DNA of 64,000 nt from Mesobacillus subterraneus (GTDB lineage: Bacteria > Bacillota > Bacilli > Bacillales > Cytobacillaceae), in NCBI RefSeq assembly GCF_023715485.1, contig NZ_JAMBOF010000002.1:186001-250000 (forward strand). The letters are read 5' to 3'. The position numbers and the translations under genes are program-made. The notes beneath the pieces were generated by a model. The model did not search any database. It was not told the origin of the DNA and was given only the letters and a program-made list of their open reading frames with translations. Shown here piece after piece: positions 45,348 to 56,678 of the stretch. How positions within the stretch are numbered: position 1 is the stretch's first letter; every line of letters starts with the position of its first letter.

Positions 45348-46541
45348 ATGAAGGAATTAATGCTCGTTAACGCTAAGGTACTAACAGAAAATGGATTGAT
45401 TGAAAATGGATTCATTTATATAAAGAACGGAAAGATTGCAGAAACGGGACCAGCTGCCACCATGCCTGCTCTGGACCGAGATACTGAAATTATCGAGCTT
45501 TCTGAAAGCAGCACGGTGGTACCTGGATTCATTGATGTCCATATCCACGGAGCTGGAGGCGCCGATACGATGGACGCCACCACGGAGGCTATAAATATTA
45601 TGGCAACTGTTCTGCCCGCGGAAGGGACAACCAGTTTCCTGGCAACAACAATCACACAGGATAAAGACGCCATTATCAAAGCGTTAGAGAACGCCGCAGA
45701 TTACATCGGCCATCATAACCATCCTGGCAAAGCCGAAGTAATCGGCATCCATCTAGAAGGCCCTTTTATCAATGAAGACCGTAAAGGCGCACAGCCTGCT
45801 GACCATATCATCGCTCCGGATATTGATTTGTTCGCGAAAATGCAGGAAGCTTCCGGTAATAATATCCGGCTTGTGACCCTGGCGCCGGAAAAAGAAAATG
45901 GCTATAAATTCATCACTTATTTAGCCGAAAACGACGTCATTGCTTCTGTCGGCCATTCAGATGCTACTTATGCTCAAATGGCTGATGCAGTAAAAGCTGG
46001 CGCCACACATGTCACCCATTTGTTCAACGGGATGCGCGGAATGCATCACCGTGATCCTGGTGTTGCTGGCGCGGCATTGCTTTTTAACGAGCTAAAAATT
46101 GAAATAATTGCGGACGGAATCCACGTTGTTCCCGAGATGATCGATTTATCTGTAAGAGCAAAGGGCACGGACGGGGTCATTTTAATCACGGACTCAATGC
46201 GGGCGAAATGTCTTAAAAGCGGAACTTATGACCTCGGCGGACAGGCAGTAAGCGTTGCCGACGGGAAGGCGTTTTTAGCCGATGGTACGCTTGCCGGCAG
46301 CATTTTAAAAATGAAAGATTCATTGAAAAACATGATGGAATTCTCAGGAATCAGACTTGAAGAAGCAGTAAAGCTTGCCAGTGAAAATCCCGCTAAACAG
46401 CTAAAGATTTTCAACCGAAAAGGCAGCATTGCGGAAGGCAAGGATGCCGACCTCGTTGTCCTCGATGAAAACTTTGACGTATCAATGGCGTTCTGTCGAG
46501 GAGCGAGCAGCTTCAAGCGTGATTCCCAGGCAAAAGTCTAA
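45348..46541 (+). CDS. nagA: N-acetylglucosamine-6-phosphate deacetylase
   Basis: 397 aa from ATG 45348, preceded by AGGTGATAATA. Metal-binding and catalytic motifs: DVHIHGAGG, HLEGPFIN, GHSDATYAQM, HLFNGMRGMHHRDPG and the catalytic Asp in LITDSM. It deacetylates GlcNAc-6P arriving from MurQ or from GlcNAc uptake. First gene of nagA-nagB-nagR. Confidence 0.96.
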   Translation: MKELMLVNAKVLTENGLIENGFIYIKNGKIAETGPAATMPALDRDTEIIELSESSTVVPGFIDVHIHGAGGADTMDATTEAINIMATVLPAEGTTSFLATTITQDKDAIIKALENAADYIGHHNHPGKAEVIGIHLEGPFINEDRKGAQPADHIIAPDIDLFAKMQEASGNNIRLVTLAPEKENGYKFITYLAENDVIASVGHSDATYAQMADAVKAGATHVTHLFNGMRGMHHRDPGVAGAALLFNELKIEIIADGIHVVPEMIDLSVRAKGTDGVILITDSMRAKCLKSGTYDLGGQAVSVADGKAFLADGTLAGSILKMKDSLKNMMEFSGIRLEEAVKLASENPAKQLKIFNRKGSIAEGKDADLVVLDENFDVSMAFCRGASSFKRDSQAKV

Positions 46542-46555
46542 AAGAGGTGATGACG

Positions 46556-47281
46556 TTGAAATTGATTGAAACAAACAGCTATGAGGAGCTTAGCCAGCAA
46601 GCAGCATGGAAAATCATCTCGCTGATCAAGGATAATCCAAAGCTGAACCTCGGGCTGGCTACCGGAAGCACACCTACTGGCGTTTATAAAAAGCTAATCG
46701 AAGACCATCAAGAGAATAAGACAACTTACAAAGAAATAAATACATTCAACCTGGATGAGTATATCGGAATACCAAAAAAAGATCCTAATAGCTACCACTA
46801 CTTTATGTGTGAAAATTTGTTCGACCACATCGACATTCCATTGGAACAGACACATATACCGGATGGCACAGCGAAGGATCTTGAGGAAGAAAGCAAGCGC
46901 TATGAATCATTCATCCAGGAGCACGGTGGCATCGACCTGCAGATTCTCGGAATCGGACAAAATGGGCATATTGGTTTTAACGAACCAGGAACATCCTTTT
47001 ACAGCAGGACGCACATCATCAATCTTGCTGAAAGCACACGCAAGGCAAACTCAAGATTTTTCGAATCGCTTGAGGACGTTCCTTCCCAGGCAATCACGAT
47101 GGGGATTGCCTCGATCATGGAAAGCAAGGAAATCCTTTTGCTTGTTTCTGGGACTTCAAAGGCAGAAGCGCTTGCACGTTTAATAAATGGAGATGTTAAC
47201 GAACAGTTCCCCGCCTCCATCTTAAAAAACCATCAAAACGTTACCATTTTTGCGGATAAAGATGCAATCGCATTACTGTAA
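46556..47281 (+). CDS. nagB: Glucosamine-6-phosphate deaminase
   Basis: 241 aa from a TTG at 46556 (AGAGGTG 6 bases upstream); GTG/ATG at 46547-46550 overlap that site. Motifs GLATGSTPTGVYKKL, FNLDEYIG and GIGQNGHIGFNEPG with catalytic Asp and His. It converts GlcN-6P to fructose-6P and ammonia. Confidence 0.96.
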   Translation: MKLIETNSYEELSQQAAWKIISLIKDNPKLNLGLATGSTPTGVYKKLIEDHQENKTTYKEINTFNLDEYIGIPKKDPNSYHYFMCENLFDHIDIPLEQTHIPDGTAKDLEEESKRYESFIQEHGGIDLQILGIGQNGHIGFNEPGTSFYSRTHIINLAESTRKANSRFFESLEDVPSQAITMGIASIMESKEILLLVSGTSKAEALARLINGDVNEQFPASILKNHQNVTIFADKDAIALL

Positions 47282-47323
47282 TACTCCCTTCTGAAAAATT
47301 GTTAGCAGTCAGGAGAATAGCCA

Positions 47324-48049
47324 ATGATTGATAAAAATTCACCAATTCCTATATATCACCAGCTCGAAGAATTTATAAAAGCGCAAATAGACAACGGCGA
47401 GCTTCAGGCAGATGAGACGATTCCCTCAGAACGTGTTTATGCAGATATGTTCCAGATCAGCCGGATGACAATCAGACAAGCACTGACAAATCTCGTGAAT
47501 GACGGCTATCTGTACCGCCAAAAAGGGAAAGGTACATTTGTAAATAAAAAGAAAGTCGAACAACGATTGCAGGGACTGACTAGCTTTACCGAGGATATGC
47601 GGGAGCGCGGATTCACTCCTGGCAGCAGGCTGGTGTCCTTTGAAATCATCCCCGCCGGGCGGGAAATTGCTGACCGCCTCAAACTTAGCGAAAATACGCC
47701 TGTGTATGAAATCAAACGCGTCAGGCTTGCTGATAATGTGCCGATGGCTCTGGAAACGACATATCTCCCGGCCAATTTGGTCAAAGGATTGACTGAGGAA
47801 ATCATCAACCAGTCCCTTTACCAGTATATTGAGGAAAAATTATCACTTGCCATCCATGAAGCGACTCAAGAAATCGAAGCTTCGATTGCCAAGGACCAGG
47901 AGCTGCGCCTTCTAGAAATAGACAAGGGGTCCCCCGTCCTGTTGATTCTTAGATCGTCTAATTTGAAGGATGGCACTCCTTTCGAATTCGTAAAGTCCGC
48001 CTATCGTGCTGACCGTTATAAATTTGTCCATACTATGCAGCGTTCTTGA
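47324..48049 (+). CDS. nagR: GntR/HutC regulator NagR (YvoA)
   Basis: 241 aa. A winged HTH at 1-70 (IPSERVYADMFQISRMTIRQ) and a UTRA ligand domain (about 85-235, VYEIKRVRLADNVPMALETT). In B. subtilis NagR binds dre sites and is released by GlcN-6P or GlcNAc-6P. Two dre sites here (41496, 45243) suggest that it controls both murP-mupG-murQ and its own operon. Confidence 0.94.
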   Translation: MIDKNSPIPIYHQLEEFIKAQIDNGELQADETIPSERVYADMFQISRMTIRQALTNLVNDGYLYRQKGKGTFVNKKKVEQRLQGLTSFTEDMRERGFTPGSRLVSFEIIPAGREIADRLKLSENTPVYEIKRVRLADNVPMALETTYLPANLVKGLTEEIINQSLYQYIEEKLSLAIHEATQEIEASIAKDQELRLLEIDKGSPVLLILRSSNLKDGTPFEFVKSAYRADRYKFVHTMQRS

Positions 48050-48055
48050 TTGTTT

Positions 48056-48092
48056 AGAGATTCAACCAGTGAGGTTGGATCTCTTTTTAATT
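48056..48092 (+). terminator. Terminator of the nag operon
   Basis: AGAGATTCAACC / GGTTGGATCTCT stem with TTTTT. Confidence 0.8.
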
Positions 48093-48242
48093 GTCGAAAA
48101 CGGAGTGGCATTTAGCTTATTTCCACGGAAATAATCGAAAGCCTATGTCGAAACTCAATTGCACCCGCATTGGGAAGATGAAAACTTTGTCTCAATACGC
48201 TAGAATGGGGTAAAAGATTAACATAAAGGAGCAGTATCAGGT

Positions 48243-48470
48243 ATGCTTAAAAATTTTAAGATTGATGATCATGCAAAGAGTCAGATGATTGATGAAATAA
48301 AGCGTTATTTCCTGGAAGAGCGAAGTGAGGAGCTCGGGGACCTTGCCGCTTTGCTGACGCTGGAATTTGTTGCCGATAAACTGGCACCACATTTTTATAA
48401 TTGTGGTGTGCAGGATGCGCATGAATTTATATCGGAGCGGATTGAGGATATTTTCGAGCTCAATAAATAG
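48243..48470 (+). CDS. DUF2164 family protein
   Basis: 75 aa, acidic and helical. The pattern QMIDEIKRYFLEERSEELGD followed by LLTLEFVADKLAPHFYN fits DUF2164, small proteins of unknown role found widely in bacteria. Start ATG at 48243 with AAAGGAG upstream. Confidence 0.8.
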   Translation: MLKNFKIDDHAKSQMIDEIKRYFLEERSEELGDLAALLTLEFVADKLAPHFYNCGVQDAHEFISERIEDIFELNK

Positions 48471-48581
48471 TACTTGGACATTAAATATGATTCTTTTAGG
48501 GTATAGAGCTATGTCCTTTTTCGGTCTTTGTTCATATATATACTTTGTAAGGAAATCTTTTATCGGAAGGTGTGATGAATG

Positions 48582-49304
48582 ATGAAGATCATGCTCGATG
48601 CTGGGCATGGCTATAACACCCCGGGTAAGCGAAGTCCTGATGGAATGAGAGAATATGAATTTACCAGGGCTGTGGCCAATCACGCAAAGCAGCTGCTGGC
48701 AAACTATAAAAATGTAACAGTCTATTTTTCTCATTCTGATCAGGAAGATGTTCCATTGCAATCAAGGACGAACAAGGCAAACAGCCTGAACGTGGATATA
48801 TTTGTTTCCATACATGCCAATGCATTCGGGAGCGGAGGCTGGAATAATGTAGGCGGAATTGAGACTTACGTATATCCATCAAGACCTCCAGTGGCATATC
48901 AGCTTGCCCAAAAGATCCAACGCAATCTAGTCGTAGCTACAGGCTTGGATAATCGCGGTGTGAAAACAGCCGATTTCCATGTCCTCCGGGAAACAAAGAT
49001 GGATGCCGTGCTCGCGGAATGCGGATTTATGACCAACTCGAATGAAATCCAATTGCTTCGTTCGGAAACGTATCGTAAGACCGTAGCAGAAGCAATTGTC
49101 AAAGCATTAGCCGATCAATTTAAGCTGCAGCGAAAAGAGAATGCGGCACCTGCCCCTTCTAAAGCTCCATCAGCTGCCCCATCTTCAAAGAAAGCTAGAA
49201 TTTACAAGGTCCAGGCTGGGGCATTCGAAAATGAGCAAAATGCTGAAGAGCTTGCAGAGCGTTTAAGAAAGGCTGGCTTTGATGCCTATATTGATTCTGA
49301 ATAA
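48582..49304 (+). CDS. N-acetylmuramoyl-L-alanine amidase with SPOR domain
   Basis: 240 aa. Amidase_3 domain (1-175): zinc ligands in LDAGHG, Glu in the REYEF region and HANAF; catalytic Glu in AECGFMTN. A Pro/Ala/Ser linker leads to a SPOR repeat (about 205-240, YKVQAGAFENEQNAEELAER). No signal peptide, as in CwlC, the mother-cell amidase used for lysis at the end of sporulation. ATG at 48579 or 48582 behind GGAAGGTG. Confidence 0.9.
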   Translation: MKIMLDAGHGYNTPGKRSPDGMREYEFTRAVANHAKQLLANYKNVTVYFSHSDQEDVPLQSRTNKANSLNVDIFVSIHANAFGSGGWNNVGGIETYVYPSRPPVAYQLAQKIQRNLVVATGLDNRGVKTADFHVLRETKMDAVLAECGFMTNSNEIQLLRSETYRKTVAEAIVKALADQFKLQRKENAAPAPSKAPSAAPSSKKARIYKVQAGAFENEQNAEELAERLRKAGFDAYIDSE

Positions 49305-49345
49305 AGGAAAGGCCGACACATCATACCGTGCCGGCCATTCCTTTT
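49303..49345. terminator. Convergent terminator
   Basis: AAGGAA-GGCCG ... CGGCC-TTCCTT stem between the convergent amidase and yvlD genes. Confidence 0.7.
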
Positions 49346-49348
49346 GGT

Positions 49349-49705
49349 CTATTTCTTCGATTCCCTTAAAATAGTATTTTGGATAATCAGGTTTGCCACC
49401 GACATGATGATTGCCGTCAGCAATGCCATCCCAAATCCAGCAATCTCGAACGAGCTGCCCATCAGGCTGTCAGTCAGCATCAGCGTAATCCCATTGATGA
49501 CGAACAGGAATAATCCAAGGCTGAGGACCGTGACCGGAAGTGTCAGCAAGATTAATATCGGCTTAACTAAAACATTCAGGATTGAAAGGACAAAGCTTGC
49601 CCCCAGAGCGGCCCCGAACCCCGATAAGTAAATCTCTTTCTCAAAATAACCGGCAAGTGCCATAAAAAGAATGGCATTTATAACAATACCGAGCAGCCAT
49701 CTCAT
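49349..49705 (-). CDS. yvlD: Membrane protein YvlD (phage-holin-type family)
   Basis: 118 aa, four hydrophobic helices (for example NAILFMALAGYF, FVLSILNVLVKPILILLTLP). A member of the YvlD/DUF360 family. Last gene of yvlABCD, 2 bases after yvlC. In Bacillus this operon is linked to envelope stress and shares PspC- and YvlB-type modules. Confidence 0.88.
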   Translation of the reverse strand: MRWLLGIVINAILFMALAGYFEKEIYLSGFGAALGASFVLSILNVLVKPILILLTLPVTVLSLGLFLFVINGITLMLTDSLMGSSFEIAGFGMALLTAIIMSVANLIIQNTILRESKK

Positions 49706-49707
49706 GG

Positions 49708-49899
49708 TTAATAGCCTTCCTTGTTTGAAAGAACGAATACAAGCACTAAATAGATGGCAGCCATCGGAAAGAAGGCTGTGCTGAATAATAAAATCACAAA
49801 TATGATTCTCAGGAGAGCTGCATTTATCCCGAAGGATTCTGCCATTCCCCCGATTACTCCTGCCAACATTCTATTCGTCCGTGAACGGGTTAATTTCAT
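49708..49899 (-). CDS. yvlC: PspC-domain protein YvlC
   Basis: 63 aa, a complete PspC domain: RSRTNRMLAGVIGGMAESFG in the N-terminus, then two membrane helices. PspC modules sense membrane stress in other bacteria. 13 bases after yvlB. Confidence 0.9.
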   Translation of the reverse strand: MKLTRSRTNRMLAGVIGGMAESFGINAALLRIIFVILLFSTAFFPMAAIYLVLVFVLSNKEGY

Positions 49900-49912
49900 C
49901 TTTTACACCTTC

Positions 49913-51022
49913 CTATTTTTGTAGATCGGCTCCTTCTATTTTCTTCACCGCGATGGAGCCTGTTTTTGTATCTGCATATAGTCTTACAGCATGAAGGCCT
50001 CCTTCTGCTGGCTTGAAGCGGAGCGTCTTCTGGACCATATCGCTTTTCTCCTCAACTACCTGAATTCCATCTAGCTCAATGCTGAAGCCGCCAAGATTCG
50101 ATTTCAGTTCACCGCTTGCTGGCGTCTTCTCTGGGAGGAAAACATCGATGCTCCCGGTAGTCGCTTTTACCTCGACAGTTTCACAATCATTATTATTCAC
50201 GGTGCAAGTAAGATTTCCGTTGAACGACTGCAAATCGACCTGCTTGAAGTAGCCGTCAGCCTTGATTGCTCCATGAATCGTTTCAGCTTCAAGGTCCCTT
50301 ACTGCACTTCTGTGAATGCCAATGTGGCCGCTTACTGTTTCTGCTTCCAGTTTGCCGCACTCAAGACCTTCCATCAGGACCTTCCCATTTGCTGTTTTAG
50401 CACGGCAATCCTTCACATTTAAGTTTTCACTCTGGATTGAACCATTAAACAGGCGGATTCGCACATTTTCATATTCTTCTTTCGGAATATGGACAACAGC
50501 ATCGACCTTCATCCACTTTTGCTGGACTGAAAAACGGAGCCTTTGGCCTTCTATCTCAAAAATTGCATCCTCTAAAAATTTTCTGCGAGCCTCATCCTGG
50601 TTCTCAACCCTGTATACTTTAGCACTGCACTCAATACGGACATCCTTCTGATCCCATGGAATCACTTCGACAGAACCATTTGCCATATCAATATCCACCT
50701 GGTTCAAAAAAGCATCCCCCTGCTGGAAAATGTGAGTGATGTCGACGGATTGCCCAAAGTTCAAATCAAGATCAAGATCTTTGATTTTCTTGAATGCCGT
50801 ATCAACAAAATCGAGAACCTTGTCTTTCATTGAGTTGAATGTGTAAGTATAGTAGTCTTCCTTTTTAGCCTCTTCAAATTTCACAGCTGTGGACAGGGCC
50901 GTCGTTTTTTGGTCTGTCTTTGTATTTCCCAGCTCAAGCTGTTCAATCAGGAATAAAGCTTCATCCACCGTCATTTTTCCTTCTTCAACAAGCTTTAAAA
51001 TCCGTTTCCGTTCTTCCTTCAT
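49913..51022 (-). CDS. yvlB: DUF4097 protein YvlB
   Basis: 369 aa. An N-terminal short helical segment (MKEERKRILKLVEEGKMTVD) typical of YvlB; the rest is a parallel beta-structure of DUF4097 adhesin-like repeats (GSVEVIPWDQKDVRIECSAK, NGSIQSENLNVKDCRAKTAN). No signal peptide. Function unknown; in Firmicutes it is regularly coupled to PspC proteins. ATG with GGAGGAAG. Confidence 0.9.
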   Translation of the reverse strand: MKEERKRILKLVEEGKMTVDEALFLIEQLELGNTKTDQKTTALSTAVKFEEAKKEDYYTYTFNSMKDKVLDFVDTAFKKIKDLDLDLNFGQSVDITHIFQQGDAFLNQVDIDMANGSVEVIPWDQKDVRIECSAKVYRVENQDEARRKFLEDAIFEIEGQRLRFSVQQKWMKVDAVVHIPKEEYENVRIRLFNGSIQSENLNVKDCRAKTANGKVLMEGLECGKLEAETVSGHIGIHRSAVRDLEAETIHGAIKADGYFKQVDLQSFNGNLTCTVNNNDCETVEVKATTGSIDVFLPEKTPASGELKSNLGGFSIELDGIQVVEEKSDMVQKTLRFKPAEGGLHAVRLYADTKTGSIAVKKIEGADLQK

Positions 51023-51039
51023 GTTTCTTCCTCCTCACA

Positions 51040-51360
51040 TTAAATCTTTATATTAAGCACTTTTATACCTTTAACCAAATTCCAAATCAGCACAATGAAA
51101 CCCACTACAGCCATCAAGATGCCGCTAATGATCACCAGTACAGGGAATTCCCCTGTGCCCATTGTGATTTCATAATAGACTGATAACAGTATCAGTGGCA
51201 GCGGAATCAGCGGGATAAGGTGAGACAGTAAAGCCGATTTTGCATGCTGCTTCACTTCCAGGTCCTCCGAGGCAAAGTATGCCACTAAGGGGAACAGGAT
51301 TCCTGCGAACAAAATACTAAAATAGCAAAACGCAGACAGTACTCGCTTCATATCCATCCT
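51040..51360 (-). CDS. yvlA: DUF4870 membrane protein YvlA
   Basis: 106 aa from ATG 51360 (AAGGAG 9 bases upstream; longer frames lack a site). Three hydrophobic helices and the motif VKQHAKSALLSHLIPL fit DUF4870. First gene of yvlABCD. Confidence 0.8.
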   Translation of the reverse strand, partial: RMDMKRVLSAFCYFSILFAGILFPLVAYFASEDLEVKQHAKSALLSHLIPLIPLPLILLSVYYEITMGTGEFPVLVIISGILMAVVGFIVLIWNLVKGIKVLNIKI

Positions 51361-51544
51361 TTTCATCTCCTTAGCAATTAATACGCAGCGGAGCCCAAGA
51401 AGTTTCATGTCTTTATGAAATAAGTTCGACAAATTATATGCAAACCCTCGCGAAAATCAAGCAATCTTATCGAAGATTGTGTGAACAATTCAATAGAAAT
51501 TTTCCACTATTCACTGATTTCAATTGTCAACACAGCCTCCTAAA

Positions 51545-51577
51545 AAAAAGCCCTTCCCCTGACGGGAAGAGCTTTAT
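51545..51577 (-). terminator. Terminator of uvrB-uvrA
   Basis: CTCTTCCC / GGGGAAGGG stem read leftward with TTTTTTTT. Confidence 0.8.
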
Positions 51578-51585
51578 CAACTATA

Positions 51586-54465
51586 TTAAGCGTTGCTCGT
51601 ACTCTTTTCTTTTTTCTCGATTTGATCTTTCATCCGCAGTCGGTCGCGTTCGAGGACTGGCTTCAGGTACTTGCCTGTATACGATTCAGGAACTTCTGCG
51701 ATCTGTTCTGGTGTTCCAGTTGACAGGATTGTTCCGCCACGGTCTCCGCCTTCCGGACCGAGATCGACGATATAATCGGCAGCCTTGATGACGTCAAGGT
51801 TGTGTTCGATCACAAGCACCGTGTCGCCATTTTCCACGAGACGCTGAAGCACGACTAACAGGCGGGAAATGTCATCGACATGAAGACCTGTCGTCGGTTC
51901 GTCCAGGATATAGAGCGAGCGTCCGGTTGAGCGGCGGTGCAGTTCGGAAGCAAGCTTGACGCGCTGCGCTTCCCCTCCGGATAAGGTGGTTGCCGGCTGG
52001 CCGAGCGTGATGTAGCCTAGGCCTACATCATATATGGTCTGCAGTTTGCGCGCGATTTTAGGAATATTCGCGAAAAATTCCACCGCAGCCTCAACCGTCA
52101 TATCGAGGATATCTGAAATATTTTTACCTTTATACTTCACTTCAAGCGTTTCCCGGTTGTAACGCTTGCCATGGCAGACTTCGCATGGCACGTAAACATC
52201 CGGCAGGAAGTGCATCTCGATCTTGATGATTCCGTCGCCGCGGCAGGCTTCGCAGCGTCCGCCTTTAACATTGAAGCTGAAGCGTCCCTTTTTATAGCCC
52301 CGTACCTTCGCTTCATTCGTCGATGCAAACACATCGCGGATATCATCAAAAACGCCTGTATACGTTGCCGGGTTCGACCTTGGTGTACGGCCGATTGGCG
52401 ACTGGTCGATATCGATGACCTTGTCGAGGTGCTCGACACCTTTGATTTCCCTAAACTCGCCTGGCTTGCTCTTTGCACGGTGAAGCTTCATCGCGAGCGA
52501 TTTATGAAGGATTTCATTGATCAGCGTACTTTTACCAGAACCTGATACACCCGTGACAGCCATAAACGTTCCAAGCGGGAATTTCACATTGACATTCTTA
52601 AGGTTGTTTTCCTTCGCTCCTTTGATTTCGATATAGCGGCCGTCTGGTTTGCGGCGCTCGATTGGCAGCGGGATGAACCTTTTCCCGGAAAGATACTGGC
52701 CAGTCAATGAGTTCGGGTCATCCATAACCTCTGCAGGAGTCCCCTGCGAGATGATTTCCCCGCCATGGACACCTGCTCCAGGACCTATATCAATCAGGTG
52801 ATCTGCCGCGAGCATCGTATCTTCGTCATGCTCGACGACAATCAGCGTATTGCCAATGTCTCGCATGTTTTTCAGCGTATCGATCAGCCTGTCATTGTCG
52901 CGCTGATGCAAGCCGATCGATGGCTCGTCGAGAATGTAAAGGACACCAGTCAGACGCGAGCCAATCTGTGTCGCAAGCCTGATTCGCTGCGCTTCACCAC
53001 CTGAAAGGGTTCCAGCTGCACGGCTAAGTGTCAGATAGTCCAACCCGACATTGATCAAGAAGCCTAGACGCTCCGTGATTTCACGGAAAATCATGTTGGC
53101 AATTTTCATTTCTTTTTCAGAAAGCTCCAGGCTCTGGAAAAATTGGTGTGCTTCCTCGACAGACAATGCAGTGACTTCACCAATATGGCGGCCATCTACA
53201 AGGACAGCAAGTGTTTCACGCTTCAGTCTATAGCCTTTACATGTCGGGCAGGCGTGCTCACCCATATATTTTTCCATTTGTTCACGGATAAAGTCAGAAC
53301 CTGTTTCCTTATAACGGCGCTCGATGTTTTTGAGGACCCCCTCAAAAACAATATAGTTTTCACGGATTTGTCCCCAGTCGTTTTCATACCGGAAATAAAT
53401 ACGGTCTTTGTCCGAACCGTAGAGGATTTTATCCATCTCATGGTCTGGCAGGTCTTTAGCCGGAACATCCATATCGATTCCATAGTGGTTGCAGACTGCC
53501 TCAAGCAGCTGCGGGTAATATTGTGAACTCGTCGGTTCCCAAGGCGCAATAGCATGCTGTTTTAGCGAGAGCTCCTTGTTCGGAACGACGAGATCAACGT
53601 CGACTTCAAGCTTCGCACCAAGTCCGTCACATTCCGGGCAAGCCCCGAATGGACTGTTGAATGAGAACATGCGTGGTTCCAGCTCGCCGATCGAGAAACC
53701 GCAAATCGGGCAGGCGTGATTTTCGCTGAACACTAATTCTTCTTCGCCAATTACGTCAATCAGGACATTGCCTTCGCCAAGCTTAAGAGCGGCTTCCAAA
53801 GAGTCCGCCAGACGGGCAGCAACGCCTTCCTTTATGACAATCCTGTCGATGACGACTTCAATTGAATGCTTCTTGTTTTTTTCCAGTTCAATGTCATCAC
53901 CAAGATCATACATTTCTCCGTCGACACGGACGCGGACGTAGCCTTGCTTTTTCACATCTTCAAGGACTTTGACATGTGTACCCTTTCTGCCGGAAACAAG
54001 CGGTGCAAGGATTTGCAGCTTTGATCTTTCCGGATATTCAAGCACACGGTCGACCATTTGCTCGATTGTCTGGGATGAAATTTCGATGTTATGCACCGGG
54101 CAGACTGGACGTCCTACCCTCGCAAACAATAATCGCAAATAATCATAGATTTCCGTAACCGTTCCTACCGTTGAACGCGGATTTCGGCTTGTTGTTTTCT
54201 GGTCGATCGAGATTGCCGGGGATAATCCCTCGATTGAATCGACATCCGGCTTGTCCATCTGGCCGAGGAATTGGCGCGCATATGCCGATAAAGACTCTAC
54301 ATAGCGGCGCTGCCCTTCAGCATAAATAGTATCAAAAGCAAGCGACGACTTCCCTGAACCGGAAAGCCCTGTCAGCACGACAAGCTTATCTCTCGGAATG
54401 GTGACATCTATATTTTTTAAGTTATGGGCCCTGGCGCCTTTAACTATCAGTTTATCCATAGCCAT
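51586..54465 (-). CDS. uvrA: Excinuclease ABC subunit A
   Basis: 959 aa. Two ABC ATPase modules with Walker [10 protein letters not shown] and GVSGSGKST and signature LSGGEAQR twice. Zinc fingers at CPVC/CPIC and CEAC..CEVC. DNA damage recognition subunit of nucleotide excision repair. 9 bases downstream of uvrB, in the order uvrB-uvrA as in B. subtilis. Confidence 0.98.
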   Translation of the reverse strand: MAMDKLIVKGARAHNLKNIDVTIPRDKLVVLTGLSGSGKSSLAFDTIYAEGQRRYVESLSAYARQFLGQMDKPDVDSIEGLSPAISIDQKTTSRNPRSTVGTVTEIYDYLRLLFARVGRPVCPVHNIEISSQTIEQMVDRVLEYPERSKLQILAPLVSGRKGTHVKVLEDVKKQGYVRVRVDGEMYDLGDDIELEKNKKHSIEVVIDRIVIKEGVAARLADSLEAALKLGEGNVLIDVIGEEELVFSENHACPICGFSIGELEPRMFSFNSPFGACPECDGLGAKLEVDVDLVVPNKELSLKQHAIAPWEPTSSQYYPQLLEAVCNHYGIDMDVPAKDLPDHEMDKILYGSDKDRIYFRYENDWGQIRENYIVFEGVLKNIERRYKETGSDFIREQMEKYMGEHACPTCKGYRLKRETLAVLVDGRHIGEVTALSVEEAHQFFQSLELSEKEMKIANMIFREITERLGFLINVGLDYLTLSRAAGTLSGGEAQRIRLATQIGSRLTGVLYILDEPSIGLHQRDNDRLIDTLKNMRDIGNTLIVVEHDEDTMLAADHLIDIGPGAGVHGGEIISQGTPAEVMDDPNSLTGQYLSGKRFIPLPIERRKPDGRYIEIKGAKENNLKNVNVKFPLGTFMAVTGVSGSGKSTLINEILHKSLAMKLHRAKSKPGEFREIKGVEHLDKVIDIDQSPIGRTPRSNPATYTGVFDDIRDVFASTNEAKVRGYKKGRFSFNVKGGRCEACRGDGIIKIEMHFLPDVYVPCEVCHGKRYNRETLEVKYKGKNISDILDMTVEAAVEFFANIPKIARKLQTIYDVGLGYITLGQPATTLSGGEAQRVKLASELHRRSTGRSLYILDEPTTGLHVDDISRLLVVLQRLVENGDTVLVIEHNLDVIKAADYIVDLGPEGGDRGGTILSTGTPEQIAEVPESYTGKYLKPVLERDRLRMKDQIEKKEKSTSNA

Positions 54466-54474
54466 GTTTTATCG

Positions 54475-56454
54475 TCATCCTTCCGCTTTTAACTCAAGAA
54501 TGAGGTCACGCAGCTCGGCAGCCCGTTCGAAGTTGAGTGCCTTCGCCGCTTCCTTCATTTCCTTTTCCATATTTAAAATCACTTGTTCGCGATCTTTCTT
54601 GGTAAGCTTCTTCAAGCCTTCTGCCGGGTTGTATGCTTCCTGGTCCTCAGCAGCAATTGTTGCACGGATCACATCGCGGATTTCCTTCTGGATCGTCATT
54701 GGTGTGATGCCATGCTTCGCGTTATGCTCTTCCTGGATGGCACGGCGGCGCTTCGTTTCGCCGATTGCCAGTTCCATCGAGTTCGTCATCTTGTCTGCAT
54801 ACATGATGACATGCCCGCGTTCATTCCTGGCGGCACGGCCCATTGTCTGGATGAGTGATCTTTCAGAACGGAGGAAGCCTTCCTTATCAGCATCAAGGAT
54901 TGCTACCAGTGAAACCTCTGGAATATCAAGTCCTTCCCTTAAAAGGTTGATCCCCACAAGGACATCATATTTGCCAAGCCGGAGCTCTCGGATAATCTCA
55001 ATCCGTTCAAGCGTCTTGACCTCAGAATGGAGGTACTGGACCTTGATGCCGATTTCCTTCAGGTAATCGGTAAGGTCCTCAGACATTTTTTTCGTTAAAG
55101 TCGTAATCAGGACACGTTCGTTTCGTTTCGCGCGGTCCTGGATTTCACCGATCAGGTCATCGATTTGGCCTTCGATCGGCCTTACATCGATTGTCGGATC
55201 AAGCAATCCTGTTGGACGAATGATCTGCTGGACCATTTCAGGTGTGTGCTCCAGTTCATAAGGACCAGGAGTTGCCGAAACAAATACAGCCTGGCTGACA
55301 TGCTCTTCAAACTCCGCAAACGTGAGCGGGCGGTTATCCATAGCCGATGGCAGTCGGAAGCCGTGGTCGACAAGAACCTGTTTACGCGCCTGGTCACCAT
55401 TAAACATTCCCCTTATTTGCGGCAATGTAACATGCGACTCATCCACAACAATCAAAAAGTCTTTCGGGAAGTAATCGAGCAGCGTATATGGCGTTGCTCC
55501 CGCCGGCCTTAAAGTCAGGTGGCGCGAGTAGTTTTCGATGCCCGAGCAGAAGCCCATTTCACGCATCATTTCAAGGTCATACCTCGTCCTCTGCTCAAGC
55601 CTCTGGGCTTCAAGCAGTTTTTCCTCTGCACGAAGCACCTCAAGGCGTTCTTCCAGTTCCTTTTCAATGTTTTCAATCGCAATCCTCAGCTTTTCCTCAC
55701 GGGTTACGAAGTGGGATGCCGGGAAAATCGCTACATGATCGCGTTCACCGATAATCTCACCGGTCAGCGCATCCACCTCGCGGATTCGTTCAATCTCATC
55801 TCCGAAAAATTCGATCCGCATACAGTGCTCATCCCGTGAGACTGGGAAGATTTCGACCACATCACCGCGGACACGGAAAGTCCCCCGCTTGAAGTCTATG
55901 TCATTCCGTTCATATTGGACATCGACGAGCCTGTGCAATAGCTTATTCCGTTCAATTTCCATCCCCGTTCTCAGCGATACGACCATGTCACGGTATTCTT
56001 CCGGATTACCGAGGCCATAGATGCACGAGACACTGGCAATGATGATGACATCTTTGCGTTCGAACAACGAAGACGTAGCGGAGTGGCGCAGCTTATCGAT
56101 CTCATCATTGATGCTGGCGTCCTTTTCAATGAATGTATCAGTCTGTGGTACATAAGCTTCCGGCTGATAATAATCGTAGTAGCTGACAAAGTACTCTACA
56201 GCATTGTTCGGGAAAAATTCCTTGAACTCGCTGTAAAGCTGGCCAGCCAGCGTTTTGTTATGGGCAATGATCAGCGTCGGCTTGTTGATCTCCTTGATTA
56301 CATTGGAGATCGTGAACGTTTTCCCTGTACCTGTTGCCCCAAGGAGTGTCTGGTGCTTCTTGTTTTCGCGAATGCCTTTAACCAGCTCTTCAATCGCCGC
56401 AGGCTGGTCTCCCTGCGGGGAATATTTCGAGACTAATTCAAATTGATCCTTCAC
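54475..56454 (-). CDS. uvrB: Excinuclease ABC subunit B
   Basis: 659 aa. Walker [10 protein letters not shown] near residue 39-47, the beta-hairpin ([20 protein letters not shown]), helicase motif [13 protein letters not shown] and a C-terminal UVR motif ([12 protein letters not shown]). It verifies damage and recruits UvrC. SOS control is suggested by the LexA-like box upstream. Confidence 0.98.
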   Translation of the reverse strand: MKDQFELVSKYSPQGDQPAAIEELVKGIRENKKHQTLLGATGTGKTFTISNVIKEINKPTLIIAHNKTLAGQLYSEFKEFFPNNAVEYFVSYYDYYQPEAYVPQTDTFIEKDASINDEIDKLRHSATSSLFERKDVIIIASVSCIYGLGNPEEYRDMVVSLRTGMEIERNKLLHRLVDVQYERNDIDFKRGTFRVRGDVVEIFPVSRDEHCMRIEFFGDEIERIREVDALTGEIIGERDHVAIFPASHFVTREEKLRIAIENIEKELEERLEVLRAEEKLLEAQRLEQRTRYDLEMMREMGFCSGIENYSRHLTLRPAGATPYTLLDYFPKDFLIVVDESHVTLPQIRGMFNGDQARKQVLVDHGFRLPSAMDNRPLTFAEFEEHVSQAVFVSATPGPYELEHTPEMVQQIIRPTGLLDPTIDVRPIEGQIDDLIGEIQDRAKRNERVLITTLTKKMSEDLTDYLKEIGIKVQYLHSEVKTLERIEIIRELRLGKYDVLVGINLLREGLDIPEVSLVAILDADKEGFLRSERSLIQTMGRAARNERGHVIMYADKMTNSMELAIGETKRRRAIQEEHNAKHGITPMTIQKEIRDVIRATIAAEDQEAYNPAEGLKKLTKKDREQVILNMEKEMKEAAKALNFERAAELRDLILELKAEG

Positions 56455-56486
56455 AGAAAAGCCTCCTGTAATTTTAGTTTCTTCTA

Positions 56487-56538
56487 GGCTCTTTTCGTAA
56501 ACTTTGTTGCGATCACAAGCAAAAGTAAAAACCGGCTT
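56487..56538. repeat. MITE-like element, copy 4 (partial)
   Basis: GGCTCTTTTCG-TAAACTTTGTTGC as in copy 1; the right end is diverged. It lies in the uvrB leader. Confidence 0.5.
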
Positions 56539-56678
56539 CTGGATTTTTGCAATTCATAAAGTATTCTTGGTTCGGCAACCATCTCGAAAAAAGCTTACCT
56601 CTATATAAGTCATACATTGTTGTCAAAAAGTCATATCCTCATTCTACCACAAAGCAGGTAAAACAAACCAACAAAAAG